Shown: piece after piece, positions 53,577 to 62,199 of the stretch
Position numbering within the stretch: position 1 is the first letter of the stretch
Layout of the letters: every line of letters starts with the position of its first letter
NCBI GenBank assembly: GCA_019638525.1
Contig: JAHBTO010000001.1
Location: 434,001 to 498,000 of the forward strand
DNA: 64,000 nt
Source: Ferruginibacter sp.
Lineage (GTDB): Bacteria > Bacteroidota > Bacteroidia > Chitinophagales > Chitinophagaceae
Direction of reading: 5' to 3'
Notes under the pieces: generated by a model
What the model saw: the letters and a program-made list of their open reading frames with translations, nothing else
Database searches by the model: none
Told to the model about the DNA's origin: nothing
Translations under genes and position numbers: made by a program

Positions 53577-53675
53577 AGTAAAAAGATTTGAAATGGCTTA
53601 CCAAATTATTAATTATACAAATCCAAAATAATATTATTTTTTATTGCTAACAGGATATTTTAATAAATTTCTTAT

Positions 53676-54215
53676 TTACTTCTTTGCTTGCTTTTTTTGT
53701 ATAAACTCAATAATCCTTTTACGTTCACCAATAATAAGTAATGCTATTATAATCTTTATGCCCGAACTTACTAAATAAGAAAAATTAAAAGACGTTATGT
53801 TATGGGTGTACTTTTTTTCAATAACTAAAGAAAAAATATGTGTCAAAAAATCAGGGATTTCGTTTAGTAAAATAATAGCCCCTATCACTATCAATGAAAT
53901 TGTTAATATTTGTGAATTTGACAGATTAAATGAAAACTCTTTTTGGTAATACTCCTGGTCAAGTTTAAGAATATCAATGATTTTATTTGTATTGAAGAGT
54001 AGCTGATAAATGATAAAAGCATAAAATAATATAGCAAAAACAGTGATGATAATAGACATATTTTCCTCAATATTAAATTGTTTACCTGCCAAGTCATTCG
54101 TTTCTGTGTATGAAAGAATTATTGAAACAAGTTGAGGAATTAAATAGATAACCTCCCGTAGAAAAAAAAGTCCAAATACTTTCAGAATCAGGTTAAAAAG
54201 GCTCTTTGGTGTCAT
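53676..54215 (-). CDS. Four-TM membrane protein, unrecognised
   Basis: The 179-residue protein has hydrophobic segments at about 12-32, 53-75, 100-118 and 145-163, with polar loops between. Codon use is more AT-rich than its neighbours (many Ile, Asn and Lys). The start follows an A/T-rich region. I recognise no family. It stands alone between the NTPase gene (convergent, 99 bases) and uspA-like gene (same strand). Confidence 0.5.
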   Translation of the reverse strand: MTPKSLFNLILKVFGLFFLREVIYLIPQLVSIILSYTETNDLAGKQFNIEENMSIIITVFAILFYAFIIYQLLFNTNKIIDILKLDQEYYQKEFSFNLSNSQILTISLIVIGAIILLNEIPDFLTHIFSLVIEKKYTHNITSFNFSYLVSSGIKIIIALLIIGERKRIIEFIQKKQAKK

Positions 54216-54291
54216 TATTGCATCTCTGCTGTTGTACTTCTACCTTACTTTTTACTTTACCGGAGAAGTAAATTTATAATTTTAAAAACCT

Positions 54292-55077
54292 TTACTCATG
54301 CATAATCATGATGGGCAGTTTGCTTTGGTAAGCCAATGCCTTGGTTCGGCTGCTGGTTAGCATTTTGGTAATGAATGAGCTGTTTTTTTGTATAGCTATT
54401 ATCAAATCAATATTCCTGCTTTCTGCAAATAAATTAATGGCCTCATCCACATCGTACAGGCGCATAAAATAAAATTCGGGCCTGTAATTCTTAAACAGTT
54501 CTTTCAGGTTTTGTTTCTCTTTTTCATAATCTTCGGTAAGAGAAATATAATGTTCGCTATCAACATTTACAATATGCAAGTTTGCATTTACCATATCCAG
54601 GAAATTTGTTATTAAGCCTGATGGAGTTGATTCCAGCGTATTTTTAAAATCGGATGTGAGCATTACATTTTTAATGGGTTTAAATGGGGCATTTTCCGGA
54701 ACAATCAAAACTGGGCAAACTTTTCGTTGTGCCATTTTAAGGGTATTGCTACCAAAAAGCGCCTGTGCAATAGCCGATTTACCAGTAATACCCATTATTA
54801 CCAGATCGGCATTGCGGTGGCGGGCAGTTTTTTCTAAACCATCTACAAAATCACTTTCTTCAAAAGCCATTGTTTCTATATTAATAACAGTTTCTTTTAG
54901 CAATTCTGTTTTTAAACTTTCTAATGCCCCTTTTGCGTTTGCTGTTTCTACCGGCTTACTATAGCTATGGTATAAATACATGGTAACACCATAATGGCCG
55001 GTTAACAACTGGGCAGCATATTTGGCAGCATGTACAGAGGTTTCAGAAAAATCTACAGGAACAATGACTGTCTTCAT
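54292..55077 (-). CDS. Universal stress protein (two UspA domains)
   Basis: The 261-residue protein has two tandem Usp domains (about 1-140 and 145-261). The first carries the ATP-binding pattern (VIMGITGKSAIAQALFGSNT, with G-x2-G-x9-G-S). The second ends SSRTKALAYQSKLPIMIMHE and lacks the glycines, so only the first is likely to bind nucleotide. Usp proteins accumulate under stress and signal by ATP binding. Tandem forms with one degenerate half are common in Bacteroidota. The gene is alone on the minus strand. Confidence 0.92.
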   Translation of the reverse strand: MKTVIVPVDFSETSVHAAKYAAQLLTGHYGVTMYLYHSYSKPVETANAKGALESLKTELLKETVINIETMAFEESDFVDGLEKTARHRNADLVIMGITGKSAIAQALFGSNTLKMAQRKVCPVLIVPENAPFKPIKNVMLTSDFKNTLESTPSGLITNFLDMVNANLHIVNVDSEHYISLTEDYEKEKQNLKELFKNYRPEFYFMRLYDVDEAINLFAESRNIDLIIAIQKNSSFITKMLTSSRTKALAYQSKLPIMIMHE

Positions 55078-55204
55078 ATAAAAATGTTTTTAATTTTTTA
55101 ATGGCGCAAATTTAATTCTTTTCTTTTGCCTGCTGTTAGTAAAATAGCATCTTTTTTAATACAATTTCATATTTAACTGTGCAGGGTTTACATAACCAAA
55201 CATT

Positions 55205-55212
55205 TATCTTTG
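55205..55212 (+). promoter_or_regulatory. -7 box immediately before trmB
   Basis: TATCTTTG is an exact -7 consensus only 6 bases before the preferred trmB ATG (55219). Transcription would then begin at or next to the start codon, giving a leaderless message. Confidence 0.4.
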
Positions 55213-55218
55213 CCCATC

Positions 55219-55923
55219 ATGGCTCAAAAAAAATTACAACGTTTTGCCGACTTAAAAACCTTTGCTAATGTGCTGGAATACCCACAAGGAATGAAAAGCA
55301 GGTGGCATGAATTTTTTAAAAATATAAACCCCCTGGTTTTAGAGCTGGCATGCGGCAGGGGCGAATATACAGTTGGCATGGCACAGTTATTTCCGGCACA
55401 AAATTTTATTGGCGTAGATGTTAAAGGCAACCGTATGTACATTGGCGCTAAAAAATGCCTTACAGAAAATTACAGCAATGCCGGTTTTTTGCGCACTCAA
55501 ATTGAAAAGCTTGCCGATTATTTTGCCCCCTGCGAAGTAGATGAAATATGGATTACATTCCCCGACCCACAGTTGCGTACTTCAAAAGCAAAAAAGAGAT
55601 TAACGCATCCCCGTTTTTTACGATTGTATCATCAAATTCTAAAACCCGGTGGATACATTCACCTTAAAACAGACTCGCCTAACCTTTACTTATTTACAAA
55701 ACGGGTTATACAACTTTATAACCTAAAAATTGTAGAAGACCTGGATGATGTATATGCTGAACCTTTTATTAGAGATGAATTAAAAATTAAAACTCATTAT
55801 GAAAGCTTGGATATTGCCCAAAGCAAAAAAATACATTACCTGAAATTTACACTACCTGCCGAAATTAAAAATATTGATGAAATGCTACAAGAAATTTTAA
55901 AACATGAAGAACAATTGGATTGA
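55219..55923 (+). CDS. trmB: tRNA (guanine-N7-)-methyltransferase
   Basis: The ATG at 55219 (MAQKKLQRF) gives 234 residues; an in-frame start 9 bases earlier overlaps the -7 box. SAM-binding motif LELACGRGEYTVGMAQLFP (near 42) and the family signature TFPDPQLRTSKAKKRL (near 113) are clear. TrmB methylates guanine-46 in the variable loop of many tRNAs. It is the first gene of a tightly overlapping trio; its last 20 bases overlap the DUF5522 gene. Confidence 0.95.
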   Translation: MAQKKLQRFADLKTFANVLEYPQGMKSRWHEFFKNINPLVLELACGRGEYTVGMAQLFPAQNFIGVDVKGNRMYIGAKKCLTENYSNAGFLRTQIEKLADYFAPCEVDEIWITFPDPQLRTSKAKKRLTHPRFLRLYHQILKPGGYIHLKTDSPNLYLFTKRVIQLYNLKIVEDLDDVYAEPFIRDELKIKTHYESLDIAQSKKIHYLKFTLPAEIKNIDEMLQEILKHEEQLD

Positions 55924-56110
55924 AGGTGAAGATTTTTATTATAATGAACAGGGCTTTATAGTACTTACTGCCAAATATCATCTTGACAGGGGTTATTGCT
56001 GTGGCAACGGATGCAAACATTGTCCATATAATTTTAAAAATGTTCCCGAACCAAAACAAAGTGAATTACTATCTTTAATATCAAATGGCAAAAAAAATAA
56101 GTACACATAA
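55904..56110 (+). CDS. DUF5522 small cysteine-rich protein
   Basis: The 68-residue protein matches DUF5522 (FYYNEQGFIVLTAKYHLDRG, then CCGNGCKHCPYNF). Four cysteines in CCGNGCKHC could hold zinc or an Fe-S cluster. The family is short and uncharacterised, often near RNA-modification genes. It overlaps trmB by 20 bases at its start and the alkyltransferase-like gene by 26 bases at its end, so all three must be translated in linked fashion. Confidence 0.85.
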   Translation: MKNNWIEGEDFYYNEQGFIVLTAKYHLDRGYCCGNGCKHCPYNFKNVPEPKQSELLSLISNGKKNKYT

Positions 56111-56480
56111 AAAAAGCATATTAAAAGAAACAGCTAAAAGCACCACTAAAGAGTATAGCTTTTATGCAGATGTATATGAAGTGGTGAGACATATTCCAAA
56201 GGGTAAGGTTACTTCGTACGGCGCTATTGCCGCATACCTGGGTACCAAACTAAGTGCCCGAATGGTAGGCTGGGCAATGAATGCAGCACATGCTGCAAAA
56301 CCAAAAGTTCCGGCGCAAAGGGTAGTAAACAGGAATGGAATACTTACCGGTAAACATCATTTTGTTACATCAACCGCAATGGAAGAGTTGCTGAATAAAG
56401 ATGGTGTAAAAGTAAAAGACGATAAAGTGGTAGATTTTGTAAAAAGATTTTGGGACCCTTCTAAAGAGTTGGCATTATAA
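56085..56480 (+). CDS. Alkyltransferase-like protein (MGMT fold, catalytic Cys missing)
   Basis: The 131-residue protein has the C-terminal DNA-binding/active-site domain of O6-alkylguanine-DNA alkyltransferase: VRHIPKGKVTSYGAIAAYLG and RMVGWAMNAAH. In place of PCHRV it reads PAQRVVNRNG, with Ala for the reactive Cys. Such ATL proteins bind O6-alkylguanine and call in nucleotide excision repair instead of removing the alkyl group. The only suitable ATG lies inside the DUF5522 gene; the extra 20-residue N-terminus is Lys-rich. Confidence 0.9.
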   Translation: MAKKISTHKKSILKETAKSTTKEYSFYADVYEVVRHIPKGKVTSYGAIAAYLGTKLSARMVGWAMNAAHAAKPKVPAQRVVNRNGILTGKHHFVTSTAMEELLNKDGVKVKDDKVVDFVKRFWDPSKELAL

Positions 56481-56505
56481 GCCATTCAAACTAAGTTTTA
56501 GCAAC

Positions 56506-57210
56506 ATGGGCAAGGATGTACAAACCGGCACTGTCTCTTTCATTAATCATGATAAGCATTACATCATGATTGAATACATTGTAAATGGCCGAAAAAAAGT
56601 GGTGAACGGAAGCATGGTTAAAAATAATATCAACAAAAAACATGCTTTTCATATTGGGGATGTAGTAAGCTTTACTATTGGCCTTTCGGCAAGAGGAGAC
56701 AGGATGCAAGCAGGTAATATCCGTTTTTTGTATAACAATGCCTTGGATGCACTTATCAACAAAGTAAAAAAAGAAAATAATTTTATTGGTTACTTAAAGG
56801 TTGTAGATAATACCTATTTTGTGAAAGAGATTGACAGCTATCTTTTTTTTCCGGTGCAGCTTTCTCCCTGGCAATTAAAACCAACTGAAGCCCAACTAAA
56901 TGAAGCAGTAACTTTTGAATTGCTGCATACCGATAATAAGAACAAGATTACCGCATCGTTGTTCACAACAAAATTCATCCCCGAATATTATTCAGCTGAA
57001 AGGGCTTATAAAAAACAGCAGCCGGTGCAGGCAACCGTTTATAAAATTTCGCCACACGGCATTTATCTATATTTATTTGGAGATAAGATGAAAGCAAAAC
57101 TTTCGCCTAAAGCAGGCAAGTTACCGCCACAATTAAAAACAGGCGATACCATCCGGGTATTGATAACCTATTTAAGTAAAATGAAAATTGCAGTGGAAGC
57201 TATTTTATAA
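56506..57210 (+). CDS. Unrecognised protein with repeated cold-shock/S1-like (OB) segments
   Basis: The 234-residue protein starts MGKDVQTGTVSFINHDKHYIMIEY, much like the first strands of a cold-shock domain (G-V-F-N---GF-I). Related patterns recur at about 88-140 (NFIGYLKVVDNTYFVKEI) and 175-234 (PVQATVYKISPHGIYLYLF and KTGDTIRVLITYLSKMK). That suggests three OB-like modules that could bind RNA or other nucleic acids (inference). I do not recognise a named family. It overlaps the convergent gene at its end by 6 bases and lies 25 bases after the ATL gene. Confidence 0.6.
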   Translation: MGKDVQTGTVSFINHDKHYIMIEYIVNGRKKVVNGSMVKNNINKKHAFHIGDVVSFTIGLSARGDRMQAGNIRFLYNNALDALINKVKKENNFIGYLKVVDNTYFVKEIDSYLFFPVQLSPWQLKPTEAQLNEAVTFELLHTDNKNKITASLFTTKFIPEYYSAERAYKKQQPVQATVYKISPHGIYLYLFGDKMKAKLSPKAGKLPPQLKTGDTIRVLITYLSKMKIAVEAIL

Positions 57211-57666
57211 TTCTTCTAAATCTGCCTCATTAACCTGTAGCTGTTGCGCTACCTTGTTTTTAGAAGGCGCCTGTATGGCAAATATCATTATTAACAGAAA
57301 GGCCAACGCTATAAATGCATAATTGCCCGTGAGGAAAAAACAAATTATTGAAAATATTGAAGGTACCTCAATTAAAGACCATTGCAATAAACTGGCTGCT
57401 CGGTATGCTTCAAATTTTTGTTTTGCATTTTCCTGTAAATCTCTTATTTGTAATAATTTCTTTTTAAAATGAGTGTTGCCTGCAAATACACCTGCGGCTG
57501 CCATCAACAAAGCGGCTACCTGTAACGGCTTATCTAAATTGATGGAAAAAGATTTTACCTTACCACTATAAACAAGGTAAACACAAACAGCAGCAAAAAT
57601 AATTTGCCCCATCAGCAAAGCTTTGTGAAAGATATTGAGTACCCGTAAACTGTTTTCTTTATTCAT
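57205..57666 (-). CDS. Small four-TM membrane protein at the end of the oxidase operon
   Basis: The 153-residue protein has hydrophobic segments near 12-32, 46-63, 90-112 and 115-132 and an acidic C-terminus. I cannot assign it to a named family, but similar small proteins follow DUF420 genes in related bacteria. It lies 33 bases beyond the DUF420 gene on the same strand, so it may be the last gene of the oxidase operon. Function unknown. Confidence 0.6.
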   Translation of the reverse strand: MNKENSLRVLNIFHKALLMGQIIFAAVCVYLVYSGKVKSFSINLDKPLQVAALLMAAAGVFAGNTHFKKKLLQIRDLQENAKQKFEAYRAASLLQWSLIEVPSIFSIICFFLTGNYAFIALAFLLIMIFAIQAPSKNKVAQQLQVNEADLEEL

Positions 57667-57699
57667 ATTTCAACATTAAACAAATATTGTTAAGTACAA

Positions 57700-58284
57700 T
57701 CAGTTGTAATAAGGGCTTATCATCAAATAAACAACAACACCCGATACCGCTACGTAAAACCAAACCGGCCAGGTTATCCTCACTAATTTTTTATGTTTAT
57801 CAAATTCGCCGGTTAATGCCCGGTATGCTGTAAACAATATAAAAGGTAATATAATTGCTGCCAATGGAATATGTGTAAAGAGAATAAGATAATAAACCAA
57901 CCGTATTTTGCCTGCCAGTACTTTTTCATCTATGCTTAATATACCATCATGATTTATGTCGCCAAACTTTGCATCGCCTGCCAGTAAGTGATGTGCTATG
58001 TATGAGATTAAAAACAATACCGACAACAATATTGCCGACAACATTATTTTTTTATGCAGTTGATATTTTTTTTGTTTTACTGCAATTAACCCTGCCAGCA
58101 ACAAAACTGCCACAATAGAATTTATAATGGCATTCACTTTTGCAAATATGTGTACATCAAAGCCCGGATTAACGTTTAGCTTAATTTTACCCAATGCAAC
58201 CACAGCAGCAAATACCACAAATGAAACAGTAAAAATTAATAGCTTAGCTTTTTTATCGTTTTTCTTTATAGAAGGTGGTAGCAT
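57700..58284 (-). CDS. DUF420 membrane protein with an EF-hand-like loop
   Basis: The 194-residue protein has five membrane helices and DUF420 features (a His in each of SYIAHHLL and LFTHIPLAAI, suited to metal or haem binding). A canonical 12-residue EF-hand loop, DINHDGILSIDE (109-120), lies in the loop between helices. DUF420 (CtaM-like) proteins are linked to cytochrome oxidase assembly. The gene lies 3 bases from the SCO1 gene. Confidence 0.85.
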   Translation of the reverse strand: MLPPSIKKNDKKAKLLIFTVSFVVFAAVVALGKIKLNVNPGFDVHIFAKVNAIINSIVAVLLLAGLIAVKQKKYQLHKKIMLSAILLSVLFLISYIAHHLLAGDAKFGDINHDGILSIDEKVLAGKIRLVYYLILFTHIPLAAIILPFILFTAYRALTGEFDKHKKLVRITWPVWFYVAVSGVVVYLMISPYYN

Positions 58285-58287
58285 GAT

Positions 58288-59082
58288 TTAGGTTTTACTT
58301 TCTTCTTTTTTCTTCATCCGGTTAAAAATTAAAACCCCAACAAACACTGCCCCAATACAAAAGAAAATGATAGGTAATATGGGAATAAATTCACGAAAAA
58401 CAGATGGCTTCTTTTTATCTTTTTCCAGCATCAGCAATGGAATATCCCTAACAAGTTGTGCTTGTTTCACACTGTCAAAACCGTTAAACCATCCCCTCAC
58501 AACCCGGCTGCTGTCTAACAAAAAAAAGTTTTCGGTGTGTATAAACGATGAATCTACTTCCGTATCAGCAAGGCCCGCTTTCAATTCATTTAATGCAAAA
58601 TCGTATATCTCTTTTTTGTTACCGGTTACAAACCACCAGGTATCGTGGTTGGCATTGTAGCGGTCAGCAAATTTTCGTAGTTGTGGTACCGAGTCGTGTT
58701 CTGGATCTACACTTATAGATATGAACTGTACAATGCTGTCGTTTTTCTTAAACGAATCCTGTAACCTTTTCATACTGCGGGCAAGGCCCGGGCAAATGCT
58801 AGGGCAACGGGTAAAAAAGAAATCAATCACTAAAATTCTCCCTTTCAGGTCATCCAGCGAAACTTTATTACCAAGCTGGTTTATAAATTCAATATTTTTT
58901 ACCTTATGCCAAATAGTATCGGTAACCTTTTTACCGTTAACATCAGATACCACAATACTATCGGGTGTAAAATACCTGCCGGGCATTTGTACAGCTTCCG
59001 TGCTGTAATACTTAACAATATAGTATCCTGCAATGGGCATTGCCAAAGCAAGCATTAATGCTAAAAACGCTTTTTTGTTCAT
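58288..59082 (-). CDS. SCO1/SenC family copper chaperone
   Basis: The 264-residue protein is anchored by an N-terminal helix (5-25) and has a second helix at the C-terminus (about 235-255). Its thioredoxin-fold domain has the copper motif CPSICP (Cys93, Cys97) and a distal His in FIHTENFFLLDSS (near 181). SCO1 delivers copper to the CuA site of cytochrome oxidase subunit II. It follows the oxidase subunit genes on the same strand, beyond a terminator-like hairpin, so it may have its own promoter. DUF420 follows 3 bases later. Confidence 0.94.
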   Translation of the reverse strand: MNKKAFLALMLALAMPIAGYYIVKYYSTEAVQMPGRYFTPDSIVVSDVNGKKVTDTIWHKVKNIEFINQLGNKVSLDDLKGRILVIDFFFTRCPSICPGLARSMKRLQDSFKKNDSIVQFISISVDPEHDSVPQLRKFADRYNANHDTWWFVTGNKKEIYDFALNELKAGLADTEVDSSFIHTENFFLLDSSRVVRGWFNGFDSVKQAQLVRDIPLLMLEKDKKKPSVFREFIPILPIIFFCIGAVFVGVLIFNRMKKKEESKT

Positions 59083-59161
59083 ACGCTACCAGGGTTTATC
59101 CCTGTAATATTTGTGATTGCAAATTTACGGCATTGATGCCCATTAATTCAATAAAACAAAA

Positions 59162-59185
59162 AACCACCGCAGTTATGCGATGGTT
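59162..59185 (-). terminator. Terminator-like hairpin after oxidase subunit IV
   Basis: On the minus strand the stem AACCATCGCA/TGCGGTGGTT (one mismatch) with a 4-base loop is followed by TTTTTGTTTT. It lies between the subunit IV stop and the SCO1 start, so it separates or attenuates the two parts. Confidence 0.65.
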
Positions 59186-59209
59186 AATATTTTAAGAAAA
59201 CTATTGTAT

Positions 59210-59647
59210 TTATTTTTTTGCATCCTTATCAACAGCAGCCGGTTGATGCACCTGTTCAACTTGTGCAGGGCGGCTATGGGCATCGGTATTGCGTAAATGT
59301 TTGGTAGAATCTCCATCCCAAAGAAAAGCCAACAAAAACCAGATGAATAAACACAAGGGTACAACAACAGTCATTATCATATTCCTTATTTCGTCGCCCA
59401 GGTGCATAAATACCGATACGATGTAATAAGCTTTAGCCAAAGTTAAAATACACACCATGCCTTTAAATGCTAATACTAATGTAGCATTAGGATTAGGCTC
59501 TTTGTGTATATTATAAATGGTAAGCCCAATTGCTAACTCAATAATTGTGATTACTGATAATATCCAAAATACTTTCCAAATTCTTTTAGTTCCACCCGGG
59601 TGCTCGTGTGGGAAAGTTATTTCGGGAGAAGAAACTGCATTACTCAT
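59210..59647 (-). CDS. Cytochrome c oxidase subunit IV family protein (caa3 type)
   Basis: With the ATG at 59647 (MSNAVSSPEITFPHEHPGG) the protein is 145 residues. Three hydrophobic helices (about 27-48, 60-85 and 93-115) match the subunit IV/ctaF-like pattern, including IYNIHKEPNPNATLVLAFKG and VFMHLGDEIRNMI. The C-terminus is a polar tail. It is a small accessory subunit of the oxidase. It lies 28 bases from the subunit III gene. Confidence 0.88.
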   Translation of the reverse strand: MSNAVSSPEITFPHEHPGGTKRIWKVFWILSVITIIELAIGLTIYNIHKEPNPNATLVLAFKGMVCILTLAKAYYIVSVFMHLGDEIRNMIMTVVVPLCLFIWFLLAFLWDGDSTKHLRNTDAHSRPAQVEQVHQPAAVDKDAKK

Positions 59648-59675
59648 AATATGTTTATTTAAATATTTTTTAAAA

Positions 59676-60413
59676 CTAAATAAGGTAGAAACAAAGGAAT
59701 ACAAACACCCAAACTAAATCTACAAAGTGCCAGTATAAACCTGCTTTTTCAATCATTTCATAATGTCCACGCTGATCAAAATGCCCCAGCCTTGTTTTTA
59801 TAAGCATGATGATATTAATTATTACACCACTAAATACGTGAAAACCATGAAAGCCCGTAATACCAAAGAAATACCCGCCAAATGCAATTGGGCCGGGTGT
59901 TGCCACTTCTTTGCCCTCAAACATCACCATTGGTCCCCATGGGTTTTTACTTACAGTTGTTCCCCAGTGTTCAATTTGTCCGTTAACCAACACTGCATGG
60001 TCGCCGGTAATAAGGTGAGTCCATTCCCAGGCCTGGCAGCTTAAGAAAGCAAGGCCGCCCAAAATTGTAAGTATCATGTATTTTTCAACCCCCTTTCTGT
60101 TCATTCTATGGCCTTCATGCACAGCCAATACCATAGTAACCGAACTAAAAATAAGGATAAAGGTCATTAAGCTTACAAAAGCCAATGGCAGGTTTGCATG
60201 TCCTGCAAAAGGAAAGGCGCTAAATACATGGTTAGGATCGGCCCAATGATTTACACTAAAACGGATGGTACCATAGCTGATAAGAAATGCTCCAAAAGTA
60301 AAAGCATCACTCATTAAAAAGTACCACATCATCACTTTACCATAGCTTACATTGAAAGGGCTTCTTCCGCCATTCCACCATTTGGTATTTGTTGGTATCG
60401 CTGTTGTTGACAT
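59676..60413 (-). CDS. Cytochrome c oxidase subunit III
   Basis: From the ATG at 60413 (MSTTAIPTN) the protein is 245 residues with six to seven helices. Subunit III blocks include FNVSYGKVMMWYFLMSDAFTFGAFLISY, WEWTHLITGD, GGYFFGITGFHGFHVFSGVI and the ending YWHFVDLVWVFVFLCFYL. The second half is the larger of the two subunit III-like proteins in this operon. Subunit III supports the stability of the oxidase core. Confidence 0.94.
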   Translation of the reverse strand: MSTTAIPTNTKWWNGGRSPFNVSYGKVMMWYFLMSDAFTFGAFLISYGTIRFSVNHWADPNHVFSAFPFAGHANLPLAFVSLMTFILIFSSVTMVLAVHEGHRMNRKGVEKYMILTILGGLAFLSCQAWEWTHLITGDHAVLVNGQIEHWGTTVSKNPWGPMVMFEGKEVATPGPIAFGGYFFGITGFHGFHVFSGVIINIIMLIKTRLGHFDQRGHYEMIEKAGLYWHFVDLVWVFVFLCFYLI

Positions 60414-60531
60414 AATGATAAATATAAGCCTCAATTAAATCCTCTTATTGATGAGGTATCTGCAATGAGGCAGATTTTAATTTAAAAAATATTCAATAAT
60501 AAAGAACTCTTAATTTTTTGTTTGTAACCAA

Positions 60532-61098
60532 TTATCTAATCAATATTAAAAATATCAATAAGTAAATCCAAAGTATATCTACAAAATGCCAGTATGTACT
60601 TACCAGTTCAACCGGCACACTGTTATATATCCTTACTTTAGTGCCAAATGCTTTTGCATACATAACAATTAATGCAATTAACCCTCCCAGTACATGCGCC
60701 GCATGCAAACTAACAATTACATACATAAATGAGTACGATACATTGGCTGTAAGCGTAATTTGTTTTACCCAAAGTTGTTGAAACCCCAGCACCTGGAAAG
60801 TTATAAAAAGAACTCCTAAAATTACAGTTACCAAAAGCAGGCTCCTGTATTTTTTCATTTCACGCTGCTTAAATTTTTTTTCGGCCAGGTAAATGGTTAC
60901 ACTGCTTAATAAAATAGCAACTGTACTAATCCAAAAAAACCAGGGCAGGTCGTATGTTTGCCAGTTGGCCAGGTTACGCTTAACAATATAAGCGCTTGTT
61001 AACCCTGCAAACATCATTAACAAACTGCCAATGCCAACCCACAGTGTAAATTTATGTGGATGTATTTTTTTTCTTTGTTCCATTGCCACTGCACTCAT
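60532..61098 (-). CDS. Second, shorter cytochrome c oxidase subunit III family protein
   Basis: With the ATG at 61098 (MSAVAMEQRKK) the protein is 188 residues and has five helices. Subunit III markers are VSLHAAHVLGGLIALI and the C-terminal STYWHFVDILWIYLLIFLI. It lacks the first two helices of full-length subunit III. Two subunit III-like proteins side by side are usual in Bacteroidota caa3-type operons. It may pair with the longer copy. Confidence 0.92.
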   Translation of the reverse strand: MSAVAMEQRKKIHPHKFTLWVGIGSLLMMFAGLTSAYIVKRNLANWQTYDLPWFFWISTVAILLSSVTIYLAEKKFKQREMKKYRSLLLVTVILGVLFITFQVLGFQQLWVKQITLTANVSYSFMYVIVSLHAAHVLGGLIALIVMYAKAFGTKVRIYNSVPVELVSTYWHFVDILWIYLLIFLILIR

Positions 61099-61214
61099 AA
61101 CACTTTTTTTCAAAAAACAATTTTAAATTTATTTTCCCGGCTTATCCAATGCTACTCATCTTCATTGGCGTCGCACTCTTGTACATCATCTCTAAATTGG
61201 GCTTTAATTATGTT

Positions 61215-62147
61215 TTACACCCTGTTGGCAAATAAAGCCAGTAAAACTACCATCAGGTAAAAATATGAACTAAACATTACCATTCTTGCTGCCTTTGCAT
61301 CCATACGTATAAACAGCATTACACTAACATATACCATCCACAAATTACAAACAAGCAATACAACCATGCTTGCAATACCAGCTATACCTGTAACATAAGG
61401 TAAAAAACCAACGGGTACCATCAGGGTGCTGTAAATAATACTTTGCACTGCTGTAAATCTTGTTGGTCCTTTATCGGCAGGTAATAATTTAAACCCTGCA
61501 TTAGTATAATCCTTATGTGCCAGCCATGCAATTGCCCAAAAATGGGGAAATTGCCACAAAAACTGGATGGCAAATAAAACCCATGCACCCGTCCAACTGA
61601 TTGGAGCATCGCCAAAAGCGGCCACCCAGCCAATTAAACAAGGCAAGGCCCCCGGCACAGCGCCTACCAGCACAGAAATAGAGTTTACTTTTTTAAGTGG
61701 TGTGTATATGAAACCATATAAAAAAAGGCTTAATAAACTTACCAATGCACTTGTTGTGTTAAAAAAGTACCACATCATCAACACACCTGCAGCCCCTGCT
61801 AAAAAAGCAAAAACGCCTGCTTCATTTACACTCATCCTGCCGCTGGCCACCGGTCTCTTTGCTGTACGCTTCATCAAAGCATCTGATGTTTTTTCCAGCA
61901 CCTGGTTAATGGCATTAGCCGATCCTGTTATGCACATACCTGCAACAAAAAGTAAAAGAACTGATATTATTTTTTCACGCACAAAATATTGTTCATTGGG
62001 CGCTATTAAAAAACTTACTACCGTACTGAAAACAACCATAAAACTTAAAGTGAATTTGATTAATTGAAAATAATCTTTCACTTTAGATGCCAGCGAAAAC
62101 GATGTTGAGCTGGTTATGTGTTTATTCTCTTGTCCTGAACTGTTCAA
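61215..62147 (-). CDS. ctaB: Protohaem IX farnesyltransferase (haem O synthase)
   Basis: The 310-residue UbiA-type protein has eight or nine helices. The prenyl-diphosphate motif region reads NAINQVLEKTSDALMKRT, then AKRPVASG (near 80-105), and a second motif region AHKDYTNAGFKLLPADKG lies near 210. It attaches a farnesyl chain to haem B to make haem O for the oxidase. The first position of the usual DxxD pattern is replaced (KTSDALM), as in other Bacteroidota sequences. It lies 52 bases after subunit I. Confidence 0.93.
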   Translation of the reverse strand: MNSSGQENKHITSSTSFSLASKVKDYFQLIKFTLSFMVVFSTVVSFLIAPNEQYFVREKIISVLLLFVAGMCITGSANAINQVLEKTSDALMKRTAKRPVASGRMSVNEAGVFAFLAGAAGVLMMWYFFNTTSALVSLLSLFLYGFIYTPLKKVNSISVLVGAVPGALPCLIGWVAAFGDAPISWTGAWVLFAIQFLWQFPHFWAIAWLAHKDYTNAGFKLLPADKGPTRFTAVQSIIYSTLMVPVGFLPYVTGIAGIASMVVLLVCNLWMVYVSVMLFIRMDAKAARMVMFSSYFYLMVVLLALFANRV

Positions 62148-62199
62148 AAATCTAAATTTTATTTCTCCTCATATTCATCTACAGCTTTAACATTCAATT

